From Paracrocinitomix mangrovi (GTDB lineage Bacteria > Bacteroidota > Bacteroidia > Flavobacteriales_D > Crocinitomicaceae), in contig NZ_CP091819.1 of NCBI RefSeq assembly GCF_019740355.2, positions 62,001-126,000 on the forward strand: a stretch of DNA of 64,000 nt, given 5' to 3'. The position numbers and the translations under genes were made by a program. Shown here piece by piece: positions 26,633 through 35,876 of this stretch (the first letter of the stretch is position 1; each line of letters begins with the position of its first letter). The notes under the pieces were generated by a model. That model worked only from the letters and a program-made list of their open reading frames with translations. It had not been told where the DNA came from and did no database searches.

Positions 26633-27718
26633 ATGAAAAAAGTCGTTATAGCCATGGGGTTATGCGCCTTGTTAATCAATACAAGTTGTAGTTCAGGTAT
26701 AAAAGAACATGAAGAACACGAAGGAAAGTTCTTGGTTACCTCACCCATAATTAAAGACACCACAATTATTAAAGAATATGTGTGTCAAATCCATTCAATT
26801 AGTCATATTGAATTGCGCGCTCAAGAAAAGGGATTTCTGCAAAATATATATGTTGATGAAGGTCAACATGTTAAACAAGGACAATTATTATTTCAGATAA
26901 TGCCAAAACTTTATGAGGCTGAATACCAAAAAGCAAAAGCCGAAGTAGAGTTTGTAGAAATCGAATATAAGAACACAAAAATGCTAGCTGACAGTAATGT
27001 GGTTTCACAAAACCAGCTGGCTCTTGCAAAAGCAAAATTGGACAAAGCAAAAGCTGAATTGGCATTGGCAGAAGTTCATTTAGGCTTTACAGAAATCAGA
27101 GCTCCATTTGATGGAATCTTAGATAAATTCCATGTAAGACTGGGAAGTTTGATAGATGAAGGTGACTTGATCTCTAATTTATCAGACAACAGTAAAATGT
27201 GGGTTTATTTCAACGTATCAGAATCAGAATATCTTGATTACATGACTGCTACAGATCACGACACCTTAATGCAAGTTGAGCTTAAAATGGCCAACAATAA
27301 AATTTTCAATCATGTAGGAGTTGTAGAAACAATTGAAGCAGATTTTAACAACGAAACCGGTAACGTAGCTTTCAGAGCAACTTTTGAAAATCCTGAAGGA
27401 TTGTTACGCCACGGTGAAACAGGGAATATTTTAATGAAAACTGAATTGAATAATGCACTGTTGATTCCACAAAAATCAACATTTGAGGTATTAGAAAAGA
27501 AGTTTGTATATGTATTGGATGAAAACAATGTAATCCATGCAAAGGAGATTAAAATTGGAGCCGAACTTCCGCATCTTTATGAAGTGGTAGAAGGGCTTAC
27601 TGTGAATGATGTCATTTTATTAGACGGTCTTAGAAAAGTTAAAGACAATGACAAAATAGATGTTGAATTTGAAGGCCCTGAGTCTGTATTAAGTCATCTT
27701 GACCTTTACGCAGAGTAG
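26633..27718 (+). CDS. RND efflux periplasmic adaptor lipoprotein (second operon)
   Basis: The 361-residue membrane fusion protein has a lipobox L-I-N-T-S-C-S-S. The lipoyl half-motifs are G-F-L-Q-N-I-Y-V-D-E-G-Q-H-V-K-Q-G-Q and T-E-I-R-A-P-F-D-G-I-L-D-K. They flank a coiled-coil hairpin (about residues 90-140) with repeated Ala-Lys-Ala. It joins the HAE1 permease downstream (26 bp gap) to the outer membrane factor. A short acidic and His-containing segment, K-E-H-E-E-H-E-G-K, follows the lipid anchor. Confidence 0.94.
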   Translation: MKKVVIAMGLCALLINTSCSSGIKEHEEHEGKFLVTSPIIKDTTIIKEYVCQIHSISHIELRAQEKGFLQNIYVDEGQHVKQGQLLFQIMPKLYEAEYQKAKAEVEFVEIEYKNTKMLADSNVVSQNQLALAKAKLDKAKAELALAEVHLGFTEIRAPFDGILDKFHVRLGSLIDEGDLISNLSDNSKMWVYFNVSESEYLDYMTATDHDTLMQVELKMANNKIFNHVGVVETIEADFNNETGNVAFRATFENPEGLLRHGETGNILMKTELNNALLIPQKSTFEVLEKKFVYVLDENNVIHAKEIKIGAELPHLYEVVEGLTVNDVILLDGLRKVKDNDKIDVEFEGPESVLSHLDLYAE

Positions 27719-27744
27719 GTAGCATCAAATAATATTTATTAGTC

Positions 27745-30700
27745 ATGTTTAAGAGAATTATACATAGACCTGTATTGGCTATCGTAATTTCTATTGTAAT
27801 AGTTTTTACAGGTACTTTATCAATGGTGAGTTTGCCGAAATCACAATTTCCGCCAATTGCACCAACTACAGTTAACATATTTATCGCATACCCCGGAGCA
27901 AGTGCGGACGTTTTAGTAAAATCAACGCTCATCACTTTAGAGAACGCTATTAATGGTGTGCAGGGAATGCGTTATATCGCTACAGATGCTACCAGTGCCG
28001 GTGAAGCAACGGTACGTGTAATTTTTGAACCCGGAACAGATCCTAATGATGCGGTAATTCGTGTTAAAACGAGGGTGGATCAGGTAATGCCGTTATTGCC
28101 GGATTTGGTTCAGAGAGAAGGGGTTATTATCACGCCTATCCAACCTAGTATGTTGATGTATATCAACCTTTATAGTAAGGATAATAGTATGGACGAGAAA
28201 TTCTTGTACAATTACGCCAACGTGCATATGATTCCTGAACTAAATAGGATTGAAGGTGTTGCAAGATCTCAAATTCTAGGATCTAGAAAATATGCCATGA
28301 GGGTTTGGTTAAATCCTGACCGAATGAGAGCATATAACATTTCCGTGGATGAGGTAATGGAGGCTTTGAGTGAACAAAGTATCATTGGTCGTCCGGGAAG
28401 GTTAGGTCGTAGTTCAGGTATTGAAGCACAATCTTTAGAATATGTATTGACCTACAAGGGACGATACAACAAACCTGAAGAATATGAGAATATCATTATT
28501 CGAGCTAATCCTGAAGGGGAGAGCATTCATTTAAGAGATATTGCTAAAGTGGAGTTGGGAAGTGAATTCTTCGATATTTACTCCAATTTGGATGGACACC
28601 CATCTGCTTCTATTGTATTGAAACAGTCATTCGGATCAAATGCAACTGAGGTAATTCAAAATGTAAAGGATAAACTGGCTGAAATGAAAGAGACTTTTCC
28701 TCCGGGAATTGATTTCAAAATCAGCTATGACGTTTCTACATTCTTAGATGCATCTATTGAACAGGTAACACATACATTAAGAGATGCCTTTATACTGGTA
28801 GCATTAGTAGTGTTCCTCTTTTTAGGAGATTGGCGATCTACTTTAATTCCTGTACTGGCCGTTCCGGTTTCTTTAATTGGAGCATTCTTTGTAATGCAGG
28901 CATTTGGATTGTCAATTAACTTAATCACTCTTTTTGCCTTAGTACTGGCGATTGGTATTGTGGTGGATGATGCAATTGTTGTTGTGGAGGCAGTTCACGC
29001 CAAAATGGAAGAAAAGCATTTGGCTCCATTTCTAGCCGTTAAAGAAGTAATGGGAGAAATTTCAGGTGCGATTATCGCAATTACTTTGGTAATGGTGTCT
29101 GTATTTGTTCCAATTGCATTTATGTCCGGACCCGTTGGTACTTTTTATCGACAGTTTTCCATTACAATGGCGAGCTCAATTATTCTATCAGCATTGGTAG
29201 CTCTTACATTGACGCCGGTTTTATGCGCCATGATTTTAAAGAATAATCATGGACAGCCACGTAAAAAATCACCTGTTAACAGGTTTATTGATTGGTTTAA
29301 TAGAAGATTTGATAAACTGACTGGTAGATATACTGGTTTGTTGAAAGTGATTGTAAATAAAAGACTTTTGACCTTGAGTATTTTGTTAGCATTTTGTGCG
29401 GGTATATTCTTTGTCAACAATAGCTTACCGGGAGGATTTATTCCTAGTGAGGATCAGGGAACAATTTACGCTATAATTCAAACTCCTCCAGGAGCGACAT
29501 TAGAGCGAACAAATCAGGTTTCAAGGGAGTTACAGCAAATTTGTGAAGAGATAGAAGGTGTTGAATCTGTTTCTTCTTTGGCGGGATATGAAATTATGAC
29601 TGAGGGTCGTGGTTCCAATGCCGGTACTTGTTTGATCAACTTAAAACCTTGGTCAGAAAGAGAACAAGGGGTACATGAAATCATGGAAGAATTGGAAGCA
29701 AAATCTCAGAATTTGGGAGCTATTATTGAATTCTTTGAACCACCGGCAGTTCCGGGATTTGGATCATCAGGAGGTTTCTCAATGAGATTGATTGATAAGA
29801 ATCCATCTACAGATTATCAAGAGTTTGATAAAATCAATCAGGAGTTCATGGCCAAATTGGAAGAGCGCAAAGAATTGACAGGTTTGTTTACTTTCTTTGC
29901 TGCAAACTACCCTCAATATGAGTTAGAGATAGATAACGAAGCAGCTATGCAGAAAGGAGTTTCTATAGATGCTGCAATGGAAAATCTCAACATTTTAATT
30001 GGTAGTACCTATGAACAAGGGTTTATCCGTTTTGGTAGATTCTTTAAAGTTTATGTACAGGCAGCTCCTGAGTTTAGAAGAATGCCTTCTGATATCATGA
30101 AGTTGTATGTAAGAAATGATCATGGAGAGATGGTTCCTTATTCTTCTTTCTTGAAATTGAAAAAGACGCAAGGACCAAATGAGGTGACGCGTTACAACAT
30201 GTACAACTCTTCTGCGATTAGAGGATTGCCGGCAGAAGGTTTTACAACCGGAGATGCTATTCAGGCAATTAAAGAAGTGGCTGAAAATGATCTTCCAAAA
30301 GGATATGATATTGCTTGGGAAGGATTATCATATGATGAGGCAAATCGTGGAAACGAATCAATCTACATTTTTATAGTTGTTTTGATCTTCGTTTACCTGG
30401 TTTTAGCAGCTCAATATGAAAGTTTCTTATTGCCTTTAGCTGTTATCTTTTCTTTACCAGTGGGAGTTTTTGGTTCATTCTTGATACTAAAAATGATGGG
30501 ACTAGCCAATGACGTTTATGCCCAGGTAGGATTGATCATGTTGGTTGGACTTCTCGGTAAAAATGCCGTGTTAATCGTAGAGTTTGCGGTTCAAAAACAC
30601 AGTGAAGGAGCAACAATTCTGGAAGCTGCAATAGAAGGCGCAAAAGTAAGGTTCAGACCAATTTTAATGACATCATTTGCCTTTGTTGCCGGATTAATTC

Positions 30701-30906
30701 CTTTGGTTTTAGCCCATGGGGCAGGAGCAATTGGAAACAGAACAATTGGTGGATCGGCATTGGGAGGAATGTTGCTTGGTACCATCTTCGGAGTAGTAAT
30801 AATTCCGGGCTTGTACTACATTTTTGCCACATTGGCTGACAAAAGAAAATTGATTAAGGAACAGGATGAGAGTCCATTTTCAGAAGACAAATTACATTAT
30901 GAATAA
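27745..30906 (+). CDS. RND multidrug efflux permease, HAE1 (AcrB/MexB) family
   Basis: The 1053-residue protein has the normal AcrB length and organisation of 12 membrane helices and two large periplasmic loops. The proton-relay Asp pair in helix 4 is present (G-I-V-V-D-D-A-I-V-V-V-E, D408 and D409), and the helix-10 Lys is in G-L-L-G-K-N-A-V-L-I-V-E. The periplasmic G-F-G-S-S-G-G-F and F-F-A-A-N-Y-P-Q-Y motifs match HAE1 pumps. It should export hydrophobic or amphiphilic compounds using the proton gradient. The outer membrane factor gene overlaps its 3' end by 8 bp. Confidence 0.96.
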   Translation: MFKRIIHRPVLAIVISIVIVFTGTLSMVSLPKSQFPPIAPTTVNIFIAYPGASADVLVKSTLITLENAINGVQGMRYIATDATSAGEATVRVIFEPGTDPNDAVIRVKTRVDQVMPLLPDLVQREGVIITPIQPSMLMYINLYSKDNSMDEKFLYNYANVHMIPELNRIEGVARSQILGSRKYAMRVWLNPDRMRAYNISVDEVMEALSEQSIIGRPGRLGRSSGIEAQSLEYVLTYKGRYNKPEEYENIIIRANPEGESIHLRDIAKVELGSEFFDIYSNLDGHPSASIVLKQSFGSNATEVIQNVKDKLAEMKETFPPGIDFKISYDVSTFLDASIEQVTHTLRDAFILVALVVFLFLGDWRSTLIPVLAVPVSLIGAFFVMQAFGLSINLITLFALVLAIGIVVDDAIVVVEAVHAKMEEKHLAPFLAVKEVMGEISGAIIAITLVMVSVFVPIAFMSGPVGTFYRQFSITMASSIILSALVALTLTPVLCAMILKNNHGQPRKKSPVNRFIDWFNRRFDKLTGRYTGLLKVIVNKRLLTLSILLAFCAGIFFVNNSLPGGFIPSEDQGTIYAIIQTPPGATLERTNQVSRELQQICEEIEGVESVSSLAGYEIMTEGRGSNAGTCLINLKPWSEREQGVHEIMEELEAKSQNLGAIIEFFEPPAVPGFGSSGGFSMRLIDKNPSTDYQEFDKINQEFMAKLEERKELTGLFTFFAANYPQYELEIDNEAAMQKGVSIDAAMENLNILIGSTYEQGFIRFGRFFKVYVQAAPEFRRMPSDIMKLYVRNDHGEMVPYSSFLKLKKTQGPNEVTRYNMYNSSAIRGLPAEGFTTGDAIQAIKEVAENDLPKGYDIAWEGLSYDEANRGNESIYIFIVVLIFVYLVLAAQYESFLLPLAVIFSLPVGVFGSFLILKMMGLANDVYAQVGLIMLVGLLGKNAVLIVEFAVQKHSEGATILEAAIEGAKVRFRPILMTSFAFVAGLIPLVLAHGAGAIGNRTIGGSALGGMLLGTIFGVVIIPGLYYIFATLADKRKLIKEQDESPFSEDKLHYE

Positions 30907-32335
30907 GCAACAGATTAAACTCATCATAGGTATTGTTGGATTAGTAACAATACTGAATGCATGCGGAATTCCAAAAGTGACAAGCCGTGATGCAAACAGA
31001 GAGGTTCCGGAACAATTTGTAAACGGAAATCAAGACTCAACTAACATTGCAGATATTATTTGGAAGGATTATTTCCATGATAAATATTTGATTGCCTTGA
31101 TTGATACAGCATTGTTGTACAATCAGGAGTTGAATATTACACTGCAGGAGATCAATGTATACAACAATGAAATTCTTGCCAGAAAAGGAGAGTATCTGCC
31201 ATTTGTAGATATTGGAGCCGGTGGAGGAGTAGAGAAGGTAGGAAGATACACCAGCCAGGGAGCTAATGATGCAAATACTGAAATTGCTCCGGGTAAAGAA
31301 ACGCCTGATCCTCTGGGAGATGTATTTGTTGGAGCATTTGCAACTTGGGAAATTGATATCTGGAGAAAGTTGAGAAATTCTCGTGATGCCGCGGTTAATA
31401 GATATTTAGCCACTGTTGAAGGGAAGAATTTCATGGTAACTAACCTGGTTGCTGAAGTAGCGAGTAGTTACTACGAACTGTTGGCTTTGGATAGTCAATT
31501 AAAGCTGTTACAGGAATATATTAAGATTCAGAACAATGCTTTGAAGACTGTTAAAATTCAAAAGGAAGCAGGAGAATCTACAGAATTAGCTGTAAAAAGG
31601 TTTGAAGCTGAAGTTTTGAAAACACAGGCTAAGCAGTTTGACATAAAACAGCAGATAGTAGAAACTGAGAACAAAATCAATTTTCTATTAGGTAGGTATC
31701 CACAACATATTGAAAGAAGTGAGCAGAGTTTTGAAGCACCTATCACTGATTCATTAATGTACGGAGTACCTTCTCAATTACTGGAGAATCGACCTGATAT
31801 TAAAGCAGCTGAGTTAGAAATTACTGCTTCAAAGTTGGATGTTAAAGTTGCCAAAGCCAAGTTTTATCCTTCGTTAGACATAACAGCCGGAGTAGGAATG
31901 CAGGCTTTTAATCCAGCTTACTTTATCAAAGCTCCCGAGTCTATGCTATACAATTTGGCCGGTGATTTAATGGCACCTGTTATTAATAGAAAAGCTATTA
32001 AAGCTGAGTTTTTAAGTGCAAATGCTGAACAGCTTCAAGCAGTTTATGACTATGAAAAAACTGTTTTAACAGCTTACATTGAAGTGTATAATCAATTATC
32101 AAACATAGATAATCTAAATCAGAGTTACAGCTTAAAAAATCAGGAGGTTACCGTGTTAAATCAATCCATAGTTTACGCTAACGGATTGTTTACTTCTGCA
32201 AAAGCAGATTACATGGAAGTATTAATTACGCAACGAGATGCCTTGGATGCAAGGTTCGAGTTGATTGAATACAAGTTGATGCAGTTTAATGCTATGATTC
32301 ACTTGTATCAAGCACTTGGAGGCGGATGGAAATAA
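30899..32335 (+). CDS. Outer membrane factor lipoprotein, NodT/OprM family
   Basis: The 478-residue protein completes the tripartite pump. The ATG at 30899 lies inside the 3' end of the permease gene and precedes a lipoprotein signal with L-N-A-C-G-I-P. NodT-type hallmarks are visible: W-K-D-Y-F-H-D near the mature N-terminus, A-T-W-E-I-D-I-W-R-K-L-R-N-S-R-D-A-A, L-L-E-N-R-P-D-I-K-A-A-E, and A-K-A-K-F-Y-P-S-L-D. Palmitoylation of the N-terminal Cys is typical. An earlier in-frame start at 30866 would disrupt the signal peptide. Confidence 0.95.
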   Translation: MNKQQIKLIIGIVGLVTILNACGIPKVTSRDANREVPEQFVNGNQDSTNIADIIWKDYFHDKYLIALIDTALLYNQELNITLQEINVYNNEILARKGEYLPFVDIGAGGGVEKVGRYTSQGANDANTEIAPGKETPDPLGDVFVGAFATWEIDIWRKLRNSRDAAVNRYLATVEGKNFMVTNLVAEVASSYYELLALDSQLKLLQEYIKIQNNALKTVKIQKEAGESTELAVKRFEAEVLKTQAKQFDIKQQIVETENKINFLLGRYPQHIERSEQSFEAPITDSLMYGVPSQLLENRPDIKAAELEITASKLDVKVAKAKFYPSLDITAGVGMQAFNPAYFIKAPESMLYNLAGDLMAPVINRKAIKAEFLSANAEQLQAVYDYEKTVLTAYIEVYNQLSNIDNLNQSYSLKNQEVTVLNQSIVYANGLFTSAKADYMEVLITQRDALDARFELIEYKLMQFNAMIHLYQALGGGWK

Positions 32336-32352
32336 AGGGGTGAACTACAAGG

Positions 32353-32415
32353 CGGCGTGCATTAAGGCAACATTGTTAGAGCGTGTATATTGCCGGACGT
32401 GTACGCCGTTTTTTT
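32353..32415 (+). terminator. Branched rho-independent terminator of the second RND operon
   Basis: CGGCGT at 32353-32358 pairs with ACGCCG at 32403-32408, and an inner stem joins GGCAA (32366-32370) to TTGCC (32390-32394). Seven T residues follow (32409-32415). Confidence 0.75.
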
Positions 32416-32656
32416 ATCTCCTTTTATCAATTACCCCATAAATTATTAGTCCTAAGAATAAAGGAAGATTCCCAAATAAGTTTAATACATAAAAATCCTC
32501 AATAGCTCTTGCATATAATTGATCCTTTGTTTCACCTAACTCCTCGAGGTGAATTACGATAGGTAGAAAAATTAATGCAAACACAAATTGAAGTAATAGA
32601 TTAAGTCCCACAGAAAGGACAAATCTTTTATATGTAGGATTTTTAAAATTATCCAA
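32414..32656 (-). CDS. Small three-TM membrane protein, start uncertain
   Basis: From a TTG at 32656 the product has 80 residues with two membrane segments (about 10-35 and 54-73) and a K-R-R tail. The reading frame stays open upstream to 32728 and adds about 24 residues, E-N-L-L-Q-I-A-P-Y-L-L-I-I-I-P-L-V-G-F. That looks like a genuine first membrane helix ending N-W-W-L-D. No ATG or GTG exists in that stretch, only CTG (32695) and ATC/ATT codons. The frame is also the same as that of the upstream glycosidase, directly after its TAA. The coding potential looks real and the true start is unclear. Function unknown. Confidence 0.5.
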   Translation of the reverse strand: MDNFKNPTYKRFVLSVGLNLLLQFVFALIFLPIVIHLEELGETKDQLYARAIEDFYVLNLFGNLPLFLGLIIYGVIDKRR

Positions 32657-32728
32657 CCACCAATTAAATCCAACTAAAGGAATAATAATAAGCAGGTAAG
32701 GAGCTATTTGGAGAAGATTTTCGATTCC

Positions 32729-34642
32729 TTATTCCTTAATAAATCTGATGCTTTCTGATGAATGTCCTGCTTTGATAAAATAAATACCACTGACAAGATT
32801 TTGAACATTTAATTTATCGTTGTTAGTGAATATCATTTCAGATTGTACCAATTGTCCAAGACTGTTATAAATATATACGGTCTCAAATTCTGAATTAGCG
32901 TTTACCATATTTATTGTCAATTCATCTTTTACTGGATTAGGATAAACACTTAAAGATTGAAGTTGCTCATTGGATAATGCACTTACTCCGGGTAGCGTAA
33001 TTTTAATTAAGCACACTGCATTTGGATTTAAAGTCAAGTTATATTGTCCATTATTCAACACTATATTTTGACTTACTAAATCTTGATCTGCTGTAATTGC
33101 GGTAATTGCCGTAGCTTGAGTGTATCCGTTTGTAAGCAAAGAATCATATTTAAATTGATTGTTATTCTGAATCGAATCAATTAGCCACATTGTACCGTTG
33201 TAATTAGAAGTATATCCATTCAAAATGATATCAAAATGACGAGGAGAATCATAAATAGAATCATAGTGATTATAAACAGGTATACTGTTGTTGATAGCTA
33301 TATTTAGGGCATTTGAAGATGGGATGGTATTTGTACCATTATAAATGTTTTGGATAGTTGTTAAATCATTATTTCCTAAATCTATATATCCCGCACTGTC
33401 TAATTGATTGGCATTAAATTGACCTTCATATAAAGTATGATTCAAAGCTTCGACAAGCGGATGAGGTGTGAAATTTGAAATGACCATAATTAAAGTGTCA
33501 TTCACAGCTGAGACAACCGCGTCATAAGGTGAATTTCCAGTGGTTTTGCAGGTAACACCTTTTAATTCATTAGTCAATAAAATTGATTTATATGCCGGCT
33601 TGTGAATGGCTCCCCACGTTATTAGTCCATAATCATTGTGGAACTCATTTGTGCTTTGATTGAAATCTTGCCAGGCCGCTACCAGATTATTGATAACAGC
33701 TGTTTTAGACATTTCAATTTGAGCTTTTATCATGTATGATTTAGCCAATTCAGTATCTCTAACCGCTGAAGGGGCATTCCATTCGCTTACCATCAACTCA
33801 ACATTGTTTAAACCATATCCCGTAAGTTTTTGAGAAACATAATTAGAAGCCATGCTAAAATCCTGGTAAGTTGTACTGAAGTGATGCCAACTAATAAAGT
33901 CAGGAATCTTGTTCCATACAACTGCCGAATCTATTAATTGACTGATTAGAGAGGAATCAGCTGTTGCATTTGAAATGTATCCATATGGAGGTTGCCAGTA
34001 TATGTTATTGGCCCATCCGTTTACTGCAGGTCCGCCAATTTTAGCCGTTGTACTAGCCGCTTTAATACCATCATAGGTATATTTATAAAGATTAAAATAA
34101 TCTTCCATGCTACCTGTCCATGATCCTAAGTCCGGTTCATTCCAAATTTCAAAGTAGGCGTTATTAATCCCCATATCATTTACCAGGGTAGAAGTAATTG
34201 ATTCTACCACATTTTGCCAGGTACTCCAACTTGCAGGTGGTTTGGTATTTAACACAAAGTAGCCGGGAGTTCCTGTTGATGAACCATCAGAAGAACTACT
34301 GAGCCAGGCAGGCATTTTTTCAAAAATAAATACCAACTTGTCGCATTTACTTGATAAGCCCAAAAGGTCAGATTCAACAGAATTTAAGTAGGCGATACAG
34401 TCAGTTAGATTTGTGGTGTTGTTTAATGCGCCTTCAATTATGTTGGTGCGAATTGTATTTTGATAGATTCCGTTTGAAGTAAAATCATAAGCACCTTCGG
34501 TTGTTTTAGGAGCATAAAAAACGCCTGGCACATAGTTAGGACTAATCTGTCCTAAAACAGTATCAGGATATACATTTATAACAGATTGTGAATAGACAAA
34601 CTGTAATGTGAAGAATGAGAACAAAAGGGTAAAATATCGCAT
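32729..34642 (-). CDS. Secreted GH39-like glycosidase with T9SS sorting domain
   Basis: The 637-residue protein starts at the ATG at 34642, where the signal peptide begins (F-F-T-L-Q-F-V-Y-S-Q); a longer reading from 34672 is less likely. A TIM-barrel of the GH39 type (beta-xylosidase / clan GH-A) is indicated by the acid-base motif E-I-W-N-E-P-D (Glu near 168) and the nucleophile motif M-V-S-E-W-N (Glu near 286). A beta-sandwich region follows. The last 75 residues are a T9SS type A domain, with V-Y-P-N-P-V-K-D-E-L-T-I and a terminal R-F-I-K-E. It should act on extracellular polysaccharide; the exact glycan is not deducible. Confidence 0.82.
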   Translation of the reverse strand: MRYFTLLFSFFTLQFVYSQSVINVYPDTVLGQISPNYVPGVFYAPKTTEGAYDFTSNGIYQNTIRTNIIEGALNNTTNLTDCIAYLNSVESDLLGLSSKCDKLVFIFEKMPAWLSSSSDGSSTGTPGYFVLNTKPPASWSTWQNVVESITSTLVNDMGINNAYFEIWNEPDLGSWTGSMEDYFNLYKYTYDGIKAASTTAKIGGPAVNGWANNIYWQPPYGYISNATADSSLISQLIDSAVVWNKIPDFISWHHFSTTYQDFSMASNYVSQKLTGYGLNNVELMVSEWNAPSAVRDTELAKSYMIKAQIEMSKTAVINNLVAAWQDFNQSTNEFHNDYGLITWGAIHKPAYKSILLTNELKGVTCKTTGNSPYDAVVSAVNDTLIMVISNFTPHPLVEALNHTLYEGQFNANQLDSAGYIDLGNNDLTTIQNIYNGTNTIPSSNALNIAINNSIPVYNHYDSIYDSPRHFDIILNGYTSNYNGTMWLIDSIQNNNQFKYDSLLTNGYTQATAITAITADQDLVSQNIVLNNGQYNLTLNPNAVCLIKITLPGVSALSNEQLQSLSVYPNPVKDELTINMVNANSEFETVYIYNSLGQLVQSEMIFTNNDKLNVQNLVSGIYFIKAGHSSESIRFIKE

Positions 34643-34693
34643 AAATAATTGTTTTTTAGCAATTCTGTGCAATAAATATACCCTTTTACTTAT

Positions 34694-35863
34694 TTAATGA
34701 TCATGTTCTGCTTCTTCCTTTTTCATTTCTGAAATGAGTGTGTAAGCATTGTTCATTGCAAACCTTGTTTTTGAAGGTAATTCTTCAATCAATGAAACCT
34801 CTACCCATCCGTTTGTTCTTTCACCTACAATTACTTCAACAGGTTTAAAAATCCACTCATCTCCACCTTCTTGATGGTGAGACACTTTAAAAATATAGTT
34901 CTTATCATCTTCCAAAATAACAGCATCCTCAGGCATTGCAAGCGTTTGCTGATTATTGGTTGCAATTCTACCCCTCACATACATTCCCGGAATTAATAAA
35001 CCTTCCTTATTCTCAATTTCTGCATGAATATGAACTGCTTTAGGCTCATCTTCAAATGACTTTCCAACGGCATAAATAACAGCTTCAAGCTCTTTCCCCG
35101 GAATAGAAGAAACCTCAAAGCTTACTTTTTGTCCTTCTTTTACTTTGTGTACATCCTTTTCAAAAACCATCAAATCTGCATGTATGTGATCTATGTTAAC
35201 AATCTCAAACATTGATTTTTCAGGAGTGACATACTGTCCAACTCTAATGTTTACCATTTTAATAAACCCACTGATAGGACTGCGTACCGGAATTTGGTCA
35301 TAGATTTCATTTTTTTGAAGCTTTTCAGTACTTATTCCCAACAACCTTAATTGAGCAGCCAATCCATTTACGGTGCCTTCTTTTCTTAGGTATTCTGAAC
35401 GAATTTTATCATATTCTTTACCTGAATTGATTTTTTCATCATACAATTTTTGCTGTCTGTCATATTCAGTTTTTAGATACTGCAATTCATTCCAGTTTGT
35501 GACATAATCTGTTTGCAATTGAATGATATCAGGATGACTTATATAAGCTAATGTTTGCCCTTTCTTTACACTTTCTCCTTCAATTACTTTGATGCTTTGA
35601 ACATTAGCGCCAATCACAGCTGTTACATCTGCTTCATTTTGCGGTGGAACCAAGAGTTGTCCGTTTGTTTCCACAATAGAACTCATGTTCCTTGTTGGAA
35701 TTTGCCCTACTTCCAGACCTAATAAGTCAATTTGCGATTGTTTAAGACTTACTTCATCTGCATTGTGATGATGATCATGTTCATCTTCAGTTGAAGTTGT
35801 TGAATTTCCACCACAAGCCATCATTCCGTAAGCCAATAGTGATATATATATAAAGTTTTTCAT
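34694..35863 (-). CDS. Heavy-metal RND efflux periplasmic adaptor lipoprotein (CzcB/CusB-like)
   Basis: The 389-residue adaptor has a lipobox G-M-M-A-C-G-G and then a His-rich metal-binding stretch, D-E-H-D-H-H-H-N-A-D-E. The lipoyl half-motifs are V-Q-S-I-K-V-I-E-G-E-S-V-K-K-G-Q and I-P-V-R-S-P-I-S-G-F-I. The C-terminus again carries His and Glu (E-A-E-H-D-H). It probably passes divalent metal to the fused permease-duct protein encoded 13 bp upstream. The ATG at 35863 is chosen because the lipoprotein signal starts there. Confidence 0.93.
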   Translation of the reverse strand: MKNFIYISLLAYGMMACGGNSTTSTEDEHDHHHNADEVSLKQSQIDLLGLEVGQIPTRNMSSIVETNGQLLVPPQNEADVTAVIGANVQSIKVIEGESVKKGQTLAYISHPDIIQLQTDYVTNWNELQYLKTEYDRQQKLYDEKINSGKEYDKIRSEYLRKEGTVNGLAAQLRLLGISTEKLQKNEIYDQIPVRSPISGFIKMVNIRVGQYVTPEKSMFEIVNIDHIHADLMVFEKDVHKVKEGQKVSFEVSSIPGKELEAVIYAVGKSFEDEPKAVHIHAEIENKEGLLIPGMYVRGRIATNNQQTLAMPEDAVILEDDKNYIFKVSHHQEGGDEWIFKPVEVIVGERTNGWVEVSLIEELPSKTRFAMNNAYTLISEMKKEEAEHDH

Positions 35864-35876
35864 TATTTCTAATCTT

